DNA of 64,000 bases, taken from NCBI GenBank assembly GCA_036362985.1, contig JAYGXS010000008.1, positions 8,657,811 through 8,721,810 on the forward strand, written 5' to 3'. Positions 42,120-53,200 of this stretch are shown here, piece after piece. Position 1 is the first letter of the stretch, and each line of letters begins with the position of its first letter. A program made the position numbers and the translations under genes. Under the pieces are notes generated by a model that saw nothing but the letters and a program-made list of their open reading frames with translations, made no database searches and was not told where the DNA came from. The stretch is from Ligula intestinalis (taxonomy: Eukaryota > Platyhelminthes > Cestoda > Diphyllobothriidea > Diphyllobothriidae).

Positions 42120-43059
42120 ATGCTATTGGGCCAGGAGTATTCTAGAAGGCCAGAGCCTAATAAATAAACTGTATTGGACGGGCCAAGGATTCCGTTGTGT
42201 CTGTGTTGTCCTGAATAAAGGCTTCCTATCAGAACCGCTCTCTCGGCTTCTTCTGCCTACTAGTCGGTTCACAATTAACTGGGCTTTAACAACTTTCTTA
42301 AATGCTGCTCGTTTTGCCACCTTCGTTGTCTTCCAATACCGGTTTACCCAGAGCAGTTGCCAGTAAAACAACCTGTATGTTAGGTCGGCCCAGCATGAGT
42401 CATTACCCTTATCATCCTGAGGTTACGACTGACTAGGGGCCACGAACAGACTTAAGCCGGCAGTCCCGAAGAGCCATGAAAACGGGTGAAACGCGGCCGA
42501 GTTATGCATATCCCCTGAGAGGTCCACCAGTACCCGATGGCCGTCCTTAGGCCAAGATAACAAAGAAGGCCCACATGCCAATGGACGCATGCAGAAGGGG
42601 CCAAGTGCGTGCGTAGCAGGGCCGCCATGTGTCACACCGAGGTCATCAGCATAACTCGGCGACTGTCCGGATAAGCGCCTCACGGAGGGACCAATAAGAA
42701 GGGATAGGGCGCAAAGACTGCTGGCCCTTAAATACGAGGCTGCGAACAGAAGACGCATTCTGCTGCCGGCACGAGATTCTGCTGCCCACACGAGACCGCA
42801 ATGCCGACATACAGAAGGCAAGCTGCAGACAGGACAACTTGCTGACGGACATGGGACAAGTTGAGAGGCACGTGCAGAGTTTGATGTTTACGCAGAACCG
42901 GTTACAGTAAACGTTTCTCCGCTATCCTGTCTGTCTCCTCTTCCTATCACACAACCGGAGGATATAGCACTGTAATATTTCTGTGGGCGTGACCTGCTAC
43001 AGATTAACCTAGTGCTCTGAGAATTCATACGCTTGCCTTCCTTGATGGTGAATTAATTA
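42120..43059. other. nothing firm
   Basis: GC-rich 42420-42900 has an open minus frame (42821-42423) with no recognisable motif. AATAAA hexamers occur at about 42165 and 42213. Confidence 0.45.
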
Positions 43060-44240
43060 AGTGTTGAAAAATAAAACTCTTTATTGAAAGAATATCTCAT
43101 CAGAACACCGTAACTTGTCCTACCAACAACGTTGTGAACTTACTCATCTCGATCCCTTGTGGCTTCGCAGATTTCAGAAGGGACTATTTTACTGTTTATA
43201 CTTTTAAAAGGCAACAGTAGCTTATGTAGACTCACTTATTTATCCCTACTCCCTGCATGTTTTCTTACGAAAAGGGTGTTTATAAGGTTTTATGGGTGGG
43301 GAAGTAGGACACGCAGTGGAATTTACTTTAATAAATGTTAAATGTATTTTTATTTTACTGTATTTAGAAGTGTTGGTGATTTATATATGTAGATTTTCCT
43401 ACTCTGTATCATCGTTTAACTTATTGCGGAAAACCCGATTATAAAACTGCAGGGTTCTTGAATTTCCCGAAAAATTGAAATGTTGGTTAGAAGGTGGTCT
43501 ACTTCAATTTACCTGAGGTCCAATTTACCGTTTTGGAGTTAGATTAGTATGGTCTGGCGCGCACACCTTCAGTTTACATGCAGAACAACTTACTCCCAGC
43601 GGCCGCGGGAAGCAACTTCAACTACGCTTTTTTCAATTTAAATTTACTTCTCAAAAATCGTCTTCTCTTCCTTTTTCTCTTCCGGAGATGATGTAAGGAA
43701 CACTTACTTCTAAAATTTTCCTTCTCTGCATATGCTATTTTCCCATAACCCCCCCCCCCCTCAAAAAAACTCTTGACCACTGTTTTTGCAGGACAAAATG
43801 CTGGGACTAGGGGTATATGGGGGATCTACATAAGCTACTTTTGCCCTTTTAAACAGTCGTACCTTTAATCCCCTTAGCAATCTGGGGCAACTCGACCACG
43901 CTTAGCGCACCAGTCATTGAGGTGCATTTTTATTTCTTCCTATGGCACGCACAGTTAGAAACTGCCAGTTTTTCCCGCAAACGACATAGCAATCTGTAAT
44001 AAGCTATCCAGAAGTATCAAAACTCAGCAAAGCTGGCTCTTAAGAGAGCTATCGCTACTTTTGCATACTCAGGAAGACTTTCATGAATTCTGGGTGCTGA
44101 CTCGGTGGAATCTCTCTTCGCCTCTGATGTTGTTCGCGGACTTTGAACTCCATGCCAGGCTGCATGTTGAGGACAATGGTGCTGAATCTGCAGCTCGCAG
44201 TTGTTTGCTCCTTCAGCCGACAGTGAGCACCCGTTCGCCG
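43060..44240 (+). repeat. dispersed repeat R4, copy 1 (interrupted by T1)
   Basis: 43060-43209 plus 43846-44240 align with 61090-61640: tcctaccaacaacgttgtga, aataagctatccagaagt and cttcagccgacag recur in order. No coding. Confidence 0.75.
43210..43845 (+). mobile_element. non-autonomous TIR transposon T1, copy B
   Basis: 636 bp, ends GGCAACAGTAGCTTATGTAG and, in reverse, GGCAAAAGTAGCTTATGTAG, with TIRs of about 75 bp. The flanks CTTTTAAAA (43201-43209) and CTTTTAAAC (43846-43854) are a near-perfect 9-bp duplication. The related repeat at 61.2 kb has one CTTTTAAAA and no insert. Long TIRs with an 8-9 bp duplication suggest a Mutator-like or Merlin-like parent. No transposase is encoded. Confidence 0.82.
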
Positions 44241-44258
44241 ACACCGTTCGCCAACCGT

Positions 44259-44489
44259 TCACCGGGCGACGTACCCTGGTGCCAGATCGATTAATCGATT
44301 GACTGAGCTCTCATCCGAGGCCCGGCCTTCAATCAATTTGTGGCCTGTTTTGTTGCCGGCGTGTGCGATTATCCTCGCAGCTGTGAAATTGAACTCGTCA
44401 CCGGTCTCGAAGGTATGAGCAGCCAATTGCGATAATGCGTCACCCAATCGTACCACCAGCTTATGTTCGTGTATGCGCGAACCAAGCAT
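44259..44489 (-). pseudogene. PLE GIY-YIG C-terminal fragment
   Basis: MLGSRIHEHKLVVRLGDALS through SVNRLIDLAPGYVAR, the PLE C-terminus. It is adjacent, head-to-head, to a plus-strand PLE tail with a hammerhead-like motif at 44528. Confidence 0.7.
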
Positions 44490-44527
44490 ACGTCCTGTCT
44501 GTCTTGTGTAGTTATGGGCACAGTTTA

Positions 44528-44566
44528 GACGATGGACGGTGGACTCGCGAAAGAGCCCGAAAGTTC
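44528..44566 (+). ncRNA. hammerhead-like motif
   Basis: GACGATGG, stem GGACTC-GCGAAA-GAGCC, then CGAAAGTTC. The tail (aaacaagtaaaactatgatt) resembles that after 10835. Confidence 0.35.
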
Positions 44567-44589
44567 AAACAAGTAAAACTATGATTCTG

Positions 44590-45465
44590 ATTATCGAAAC
44601 GCCTGCTACTCCCCTATCTGAAGGCACCACTGTCTGAAAAGTCAGTGCATGATTAAACACAGATCAGATCACCCCGAACAGTGGCTTCGGGCATCACGCA
44701 GACGGGGACTGCAGAAGAACCGTGGGAAACATAGCCTGCTCAATCTAGATGCAGACTACAGGTCCTTTGAGAGTAAGAGGAGCACTTGAGCGCAGCTAAA
44801 CTCTCATCACTGGCACTTTAAAGACTGTCGGATGATTGGGCAGCGATATTGCTTAGATGCGTTGGTGTGACAGAGATGATGTGTGGTGCCCAACGTTGGG
44901 CAGAACACCGCACACTCGCGTCTGTGAGGACGCTAGAGATTCACTGTCGACAGTGGTCTCGGAATAGGCATAGGCTAAGGAAACCGATCACCGCATGGCT
45001 GAACAGAAGAAGGCCCAAACTAGCACTTACTTGCATGCTGATTGGAAAAGTTTAGAGCCTAATCGGAAAAAACTATTGTACAGTCGATGAATTTTTTGAA
45101 CAAATGAGTAAAAGGTGGGAGGCGTTTAAAATAACTGGAAAACACTACTCGATTTTGCCTACACAACCTCTATGGGGGGAGGGGGAGCGGAACTCATATG
45201 TCGACGATGATAACGAGAAGGTTGATTGTCCGTTGCCCAATCAGCATCAACTTCCTTTGATTTAAGAAAACCACAAGACCCTCACGGTGCTCCACGTACG
45301 GATAAGAAATAGAACTGATCTTACTGGAGATGCAGAACAGCCGACTAATCCTTTGGATATATTACACTTACGGATGCCTTGACGGCGGACGGATGAAGCA
45401 TATCTTTGCGGTCAGAGAGGTGCCCTAGATCAAATAAAATAACACTACTTCTGGTGTATCGTGAC
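44590..45465. other. nothing recognised
   Basis: Unique-looking sequence between a PLE tail and the T2 copy. Confidence 0.5.
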
Positions 45466-46226
45466 GGTAGGATTGTCCTGGGGTCATCTGGGGAAAGTGT
45501 GAAGCGCGCTCCACGGGCTAACGTACACCTGATTTTCGGGGAGAGGATGACTGGGGCATGTCAGGGAAAAGGAGTGCCTTTGGTAACCCTTGTGGTCTCT
45601 TCCGGATGTGTTCTGAATTATTTCGCTGAGGTTATATCGAGGGGTCGGATATTTTAATTCTAGAATAATCAACTACTTACAAATTTTCAATAGGTTGAAG
45701 TCCCTACAATCTTCTGGTTTTCTAAACACCACCCATCGATCCAGCTGAAATTTGCTGCTGGCTTTGAACTGCAGAGCGGTTCTTCGAAGACAACCACTTT
45801 CCATAATTGCTATAATCAGCAAACTAAGAAAAGTTTGTCTTTTGAACAATTTTAAGCAGGGTGATTTACATAAGCATGCCAATTTTGTTCTTCTTTAAAC
45901 TTTTCCCTAGTTGGTGTTGGTTATAACACTGGAAAATGGCTCTCGGTTACCTCGCCCGAGGCATGTGCACACTCCCCCTCCATATACGCGTTCGCCGTTG
46001 GTCGGGCGGGAGGTTAGCGATGACATTAAAGCTCATTCAGTGTCTTCTCCCAAGTTTTGATTGCGCGACCAAACTTGCACTCGTAACTTTTTTATTCAAC
46101 AAAATTATTGGGATCTAATTTGTTCCCTGACATGCCCCGGCCGTCACCTCCCCGAAAATCAGGTGTAAGTTAGCCCGCGGGCGCGCATCACACTTTCTCC
46201 AGACGAACCCACGACATAATCCTACC
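45466..46226. mobile_element. TIR element family T2, copy 4 (both long TIRs present)
   Basis: Begins GGTAGGATTGTCCTGGGGTC; the reverse complement of its end begins GGTAGGATTATGTCGTGGG. The arms pair for about 110 bp through tgaagcgcgctcc and cctgattttcgggga. The 560-bp centre has no ORF. No clear target-site duplication. Confidence 0.65.
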
Positions 46227-46229
46227 AAT

Positions 46230-48599
46230 ATCTCTACGAAACCAACAAGTGTTTTTTTTTCATTTCTTCGGTGTTAGGTAAGACTGTTTATCCTTGCAGA
46301 TTTAAGGGATAGCATTTAATTGCCACCATCCCAACACATGGCCCCGCTCAGCGAGTGTGCTCAGTAGAGGCAAGACGCGGCCATGGCCATGTCTATTTAA
46401 AGGAAATATTCGATTGCTGTAAACAAACACTTTGTAGGGGGAACTATTGCCATTGCGCAGCCCCACAAAAAAGCATTAGCGTATAAAATAGTGACTGTTT
46501 GGAGTTAAGGTCTCGAACAGAGCTTACTAAAAGTTCATTGAGATCATTTAAACCCTCCATACCTAGCTTACTCATCCGGGGGTTCAGCACCCGAAAGTTT
46601 ACATTCGTGGTAACTGTTACCGTGGTTTGATTGGGCATTCATAATTGCCTTCGTCCGCAAGATGTTATTTATCCGATCTTCTTTGGAAATCTGTCCTGTG
46701 TTTTTATATCTTCAAGATATAATTAAGATAGCCATGTATTCATTTGGCGATCCATTAGCGCGAATTGTAGGCTTGCCCGACTGTTGTCCGCAAAGCCAGC
46801 ATAGGAGAGGATGAGAAGACAACCGACCACGAGGATTGCTGTATTAACAAATAGCAAATCATTCTCACAAAAAGATTGCGTACATTTATTGACCACGTGA
46901 TGGGAAAGTGTCACCGACATAGACCCGTCAGATTTTATGAAAGATAGGTAGCTACGGCCCATTTGCACTTCTTATTGAAATCAGGTTTCAAATTTCCCAA
47001 AAAAGTATCGAGTAAAACTCTCTTTTTGTAACTCTATTACATTCAGTAGTTTCTGAGTGCTTTAGCTGTTAAACGTTTGGACTTCCTACTAATGTAGACC
47101 TCGTTTCCTTTGAGAAATCCCCGCAAGCTACTGCATAACAATGGAACTTGTTCATGTGTCTACGTTTAAAGTCTGCCACCGAACAAAATTTAAAACATGC
47201 TATGCTTGTCGGAGCTTATACAATTACAGTTTTAAGTCCATAGTTAGCATATCGCACCTCGCTCGGAAATCGTAAGAAAGTGAAGTGTCAAGTAACATGA
47301 GTCGTTAGCTTACAATAAAAGTTGTTAGCTGCGAGATGCCTCCGAAGGATCATTCTTTCTAGTAAATAAATTATAAATGAATAAATTGTATATTTAAGGT
47401 CCAAAGGACCTTTTCATTACAGTGCAGATATCCTCAATACCAAAATAAACCATACGATTAGCAGCATCTATCTGGATTCATTCTCCTGGCCATGGCGACC
47501 ATAACTATCAAGGGCATCCTTTGCGTTTCATAATATTACAATGATAAAATGCTAGGTCTGCCTCTTGAAATCATAAATTCAGCATTTTTGAGAAAACATC
47601 ACGCTAGGGGACACTATGCCTCCGCGTGCTCACTGCGGTGAATCATCTCTGCCTGAGGAGTTCACGCATACCAATAGGCCTGACGACATGCATTAATTGA
47701 TCCATCAACTTGGTCTTTATCAGAAAAAAAAACATTTTTATGCCTGCAGTTGTTTCCTGTTGATTTTGCTACGCCCTCAAGAGCCTAAGCGATGCTCATC
47801 GTTTTATTGGTTTTACTTTCGGAATGGTAATTCTCTAAGATCGACTCAATTTCGCCGAAGTTATCACAAATGTTCGATTTAATCTCTTTCATGTGCTCCT
47901 AGCCACTGTCGTGCAATGTGACTACTAAATTCGTTGTCCACGGCGATGCCGCTTTTACCTTAACATCCCATTCAATATCCTTCAAAAAAGCACACCAAAC
48001 TTCATGATTAAGTTTCCAACCGAAATTATGCAGATACCTAGATAAAGAAGCTTACCATTTACCAAGTACAAGAACCTGAAGATAACTTCAAACAAATATC
48101 TTTTGACCGCTCATTTAATGTATTGTGACGATCTACAAAGGTCCGGTTAATCGGTACCACACATGTGGATCAACATGCATACAAGCATATCACAAGGTTG
48201 AATAAGAACCTTTGGGTATTACGAAAGTATAATGGCGCTGGAATAAGAAAAGGGAGGTTGAATAGCAGTAACCTGAAAAGGGGAAATGATGATGCAAATA
48301 GGAAAACCACGGGATTAAAATGGGGGGCTGAGCATAAAGGGGATAACTAAATAAAAGGGTTCTGGACGCTGCCTGAAGTTTTTGTGGGCTATGTTGCAAA
48401 CTCTGCTAAATGAAACAGTGTAATTGCTTGGTCAGTGATACATGAGGGAAAGGAGTCTCGTTATAGTATTCCATGTTCAAGTAGGCGTTGTTGGAATATC
48501 CAATCAGCCGTTACCGTTGTTGGTTTAGGTGTGGACAAAGGGATTTGTTTATGAAACACCAAACGGAACTTGTCAGATGCGTGTACTAAATTCCACAGA
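46230..48599. other. nothing recognised
   Basis: AT-rich intergenic DNA without supported features. Confidence 0.5.
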
Positions 48600-49890
48600 T
48601 TCTGCTTTGATATGGTTATATTATGCAAAAAAGCAGATTACATGTGCCAAAATGACTCACGCCGCTGCTGAAAACTGCACCAATCAGCGATGTTGAAGGG
48701 GTTATTGAGTTCAAAAAGCGAAATAGGGATATGTATGAAGGGAAAAAACTGTTCAGGGGTTTGGATTCAATCAGTTTAATAGCTAGTACATCTGGACCTA
48801 TCGGACTAAGTTTACCGGATAGAAATGCTCGCTCAGTAAGAGAATGTATGAAAAGTGCCGTTCCGGCGCTAACAAATACAAGTTCCAAATGTGTTCTGAA
48901 AACAGGTGCTCGGTTGCTTCCTAAGCAGAACGTAGTTGTTAGAGGGCTCGCAGAGTCAGCGTCAAAAGTAGAAGAAAAGTGTTGGCTACGGGTTTTTCTA
49001 AAGGCTACCTACTCCTTATTCTTTGTTGGTGTGTATCGTCCATCGCTAGTAAGGACTGCAATCTTTGCCTCTCGCAGGCATTTCCAACCGCAGTTAAAAT
49101 GAATCTTAAGGACTACTTGATTGCAGGTAATTTGAATCATCCTGAATTGCAATATTTTCCACTTTCCGGTCCTAGAAAGTTCGAGATCTTACTTGGAGCC
49201 ATAGGTATCGGCATTTGGGATCACGTTGTCGATTTTTCACCCGACGTTCAAACTTACTGGGTTTTAATTTCTGTAGAGGTTGCCAGACATTGTAAGTGTC
49301 ATTTTTAGGCACTTGGTAATTCAGACCCTGCATAACTGTTTCTATATTAGAACTCGATGCTGAGGAAAGTTTTCCAAAAATATGGTTTATTTCTATGATT
49401 TCCGATCAGCAGATACGGGGGGACTTACTGACACATCTTAATTCTTATGACCGGTCTAACTTCTGCCTAATTTTGGGGGTAAAGTTTTGTACTGACACGC
49501 TGTACAGAATTCCGGATCCATTCATTACTTGCTTTGTTTTTGTAAGAAAATAATTAATTTTAAGAGTGAAGTCTACCTCACTGGAGCTTCCCGCTGAAGG
49601 CTGCGTAGAGTTCCAAGTCGTTTTCATCCACAGAACGACACATTTGTTCTGCCCTCGATTCAGCTTACCATTGAGCAGGCTAAGAGGCTGTCGGAAGAAA
49701 AAGAGGTAAAGGATGAGCTCAACCCTGCCAAAGACTCTTCGCTAAATGTTGCAACACTCTTTTCCAGCACAGTGGAATCTCAGAGAAAAATGCGGCATCC
49801 CGTACTTCGAGACACCCTAGGGAACCCAATACCTTACGCTAAGTTAGCGGCCGATAGCTTAAGTCGTAAGTCATAGTCTGAAAATTAAAT
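48600..49890 (+). pseudogene. CR1-like LINE fragment (endonuclease region)
   Basis: Plus-strand frames give MYEGKKLFRG, VEEKCWLRVFLKATYSL, YLIAGNLNHPELQYFPLSGP and GAIGIGIWDHVVDF, the endonuclease domain with GDFN mutated to GNLN. A later open stretch (49636-49877, RHPVLRDTLGNPIPYAKLAA) looks like the linker before RT. AATAAA follows its stop. No RT is present. Confidence 0.6.
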
Positions 49891-50007
49891 AAACTGGTTT
49901 TTTCTGATCGTAATAATTAATACAGTTTGTTTAACAATTTTGAAGGGCTTTTAACAACCAACTGTTTTAAAATCCTATAAGTCACTTACGTCACTTTATT
50001 AAGGGAA

Positions 50008-50024
50008 CAAGGCTTTCGCCCTTG
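50008..50024 (-). terminator. LINE 3'-terminal hairpin
   Basis: caagggcgaaagccttg on the minus strand folds with a GAAA loop and one bulged G. AATAAA follows about seven bases on. Its place at the LINE 3' end suggests RT recognition. Confidence 0.45.
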
Positions 50025-50199
50025 AGCTCCCTATTCAGAACCAAAAATCGCATACTAGGTCCACCGTAACAATAATACATAATACAAACGTAGGCTTAAC
50101 ATCAGCGATAAGTGTGAGCCAGTTGCAAGATGCTGCTACTGACACTTTGTTCCTTATATCTACCACAGTTTCTCAGCAAATGAGAATCAAGTTTGTGTT

Positions 50200-50299
50200 N
50201 NNNNNNNNNNNNNNNNNNNNNNNNNNNNNNNNNNNNNNNNNNNNNNNNNNNNNNNNNNNNNNNNNNNNNNNNNNNNNNNNNNNNNNNNNNNNNNNNNNN
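50200..50299. other. assembly gap (100 N) with duplicated flanks
   Basis: The 47 bases at 50153-50199 are repeated exactly at 50300-50346, directly after the gap. This is probably an unmerged contig overlap. Confidence 0.95.
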
Positions 50300-53200
50300 C
50301 TTATATCTACCACAGTTTCTCAGCAAATGAGAATCAAGTTTGTGTTTAAAAATGTCAACAGTATCTGAGAGGACCACATCTTCCGGGAGTCCGTTCCACG
50401 CTCCAATGACCCTCTGAGAGAAGGCGTTTCGTCGAGCGTCGATACGGGCCGATTTCCTCTGCAGTATAAAGGGATGACCCCGCAGATGGTCAGTCCGAGC
50501 CAATTCAAAGAAATCCTCGAATTCAAGGGTGCAGTCTCGGCCTCTAACAATACGGTAGGTTTGTATGAGGTCCCCGCGGAGTTGCCTATAATTGAGAGGG
50601 AAAAGATCAAGTTCCGTCAGTCTGTCTTCATAAGGCAGATGACCAAGATTCTTGACCATCTTCGTAGCCCTCGCCTGCACTCGTTCCAGGTGCAGGTAAT
50701 CCTTCTTGAACCACGGACGCCAGGCCTGGACAGCATACTCCAAGTGGGACCGAACAAACGCTCCGTAGGTTTTCCTGAAGAGCGCCTTGTCAATGTTGAC
50801 GAATCCCCGCCATATCCCAAACAGTAACTGTGTCGCGTGTTTAGCTGCCTTTACACACTGAGTAGATGCTTTAAGTGAGGAATTTATTAGAGCACCGAGG
50901 TCCTTTTGCTCGGTTACATTTGAAAGCGGGTGCCCATCGAGGAAATATTGGAAGGAATCGTTCTCCTCATCAGTCCTTCTAGTACGGAGTCTTAAAACCA
51001 CATACTTACTAATGTTAAAGTTTAAAAGCTAACGAGCAGACCAGCAGCTAAGTCGATGGAGACTCTCTTGAAGCGCTTTCCTATCGTCGTCAGACCTAAT
51101 GGCTCTCCAGAGTTTGACATCTTCGGCATACATGATAGCGCTGCAACCCAGGCAGTTGACACAGTCGTTGATATAGATAAGGAAGAGCAGTGGCCCTAAG
51201 ACAGAGCCTTAGGGGACGCCACTCAGCACAGATGTAGGGTTTGACTTCGAGTCACCGATGCACATTGTTTGCGATCGCCCTGTGAGAAAATCTGTGATCC
51301 ATGCCAGCAAGTTTCCTCTTATGCCAATTTCTGACAATTTATACATTAGAAGCTTATGTGAGACGCTGTCGAATGCCTTCTTGATGTCCATATAGATGAC
51401 GTCAACCTTACCATCTTCATCCAGTGCGCGAGTCCACTGCTCAGTGGAGAGTAGAAGGCTGGAAAGGCAAGCATAGTTCTTTTTGAAGCCGTGTTGGAGC
51501 CCTGAGAGTAGGTTGTTCTCCTCCAAGAACTTCATTGTCGTCTTCTTAATTATCGTTTCCATCACCTTACAGCAAATGCAAGTTAGGCTGACGGGCCGGT
51601 AATTATTGACCTTCGTGCGGGTTCCCCCCTTGTATATCGGGTATGGAGTGAGTAATCCCGCATTAGCGTCGTATGGGCACTCTTAACGAGTGGAGCACTT
51701 GAATACACTTCATCTATGTAGGATAAATCCTTCGTAAGAATGAGATCTAAACAAGTAGCCCGCTGGTTTTCTCGAAATCTGGTTATGCCCTTAACGTTCT
51801 GAACTAGAGATAGGTCAAGCGTGAGATCCATTAATTTGGAACTAAAGGAAGTTGACGCCGCCTCCACTGTCAGGTTGGTCCATTTATTTGCAGGAGCGTT
51901 GAAGTCATCGACAATGAGAACCTTTTGGTGGCTAGCAGCTTCTTTCACCAGACGAAGGAGCGAGTCGTCAGCTCCGCTCAGAATGTTTGGTGGCCGGTAT
52001 ACGACCAGGAATTCAAGGTTTTGTGAATTCGCCTTCTTGATCTTTAACCAGACGGACTCATACTCCAGGGATAGAGTGTGTTCTCTTTCTACAACAGAAA
52101 TTTCAGTTCTGACATACACAACAACCCCACCTCCTTGTCGGTTTTAGTGGTCTTTGCGGAAAAGCTGGTATGCTGGAATCGAAATCTCCGAATCTGCGAT
52201 TTCTGTTTTTCGCCAGGTTTCCGTTCTGGCAACTACATCAGGTTTCCGCTCCAAAAGTACTGCCTTAAGTTCATCAATTTTTGAGGGAAGACTTTGGGCA
52301 TTAGTGTAAAGAAAGCTCAATTTTGACTTATTCACAACTTTATGCAGGCGGTTGCCTCTTGCGTGAGATTGCATGCAGGGAACTGTCGGTGCTGGTGGAG
52401 ACGAACTGTTGTACATCCTTACTAGGCTGTTAGTGTTATCGGCTTTCTCCAGAGGAGTGATTTCGGGACATAGACGATCTCCCCGTTCAGAATTCGAAGA
52501 TTGCTCTCAACGAGTTCGCATCTCCTGTGGAGTTCTACTTTTAGCAATCTCCATTTCTCCCGCTCCGCGGGGGGAAAATCCCACTGAAAAAACCGTCGGG
52601 TGTGAGTATCGGAGTATTGGTTTCCTGCTTAACAATAGCTGGATCTCGGCCTCACTCTTCAGAACAACCTTCAATGGTCTTGGTTGGCGTTGTTTACCTT
52701 TTTATTCTGTTATACGGCCCATTCGGAATGCCTTTAGAACTTCAACTTTCTCCTCACCCTTTAGGAGGAATTTCAGATATTCTTTAAATAACTGCCTGTC
52801 CTCTTGTAATCTTGATTTCGAGGTATCGGAAGTACCTTCCGTCATGCCTTTTATGACTATGCAGTTTATATGGGTGGTAGTCACCTTCCGATTGTCGTCC
52901 CCTTCGGTTTCATTAGGGTTTGTTAGGACAGATTCGCTTCGAGGTTCAGCGCTAATGTTCGTTTTGGCCTGCGAAGGTGCCCTTTTTGTTTGGCTCGTGC
53001 TCAAGCTCAGCCAACTTATATTAGCCTTTGGGCTCAGTTGGCCTTTTTTGGGAGCCCGAGAGCGCTTCTTCGTTCTCTGAAAAGCCAGTGGGTTGAACGT
53101 TTCCCCTGTCCATGGCAGATTACCAACTCTGTCAAGCACCCTGGCTGCCGAATCATTTTTGTGCGTAGACGCTTCGGCGAGGGATCCTGCTTCTCCGTAC

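Noticed and set aside
48731..49308. Host gene in 48.7-49.3 kb
   Set aside because: IAGNLNHPELQ and the following block are a LINE endonuclease; the frames are broken.
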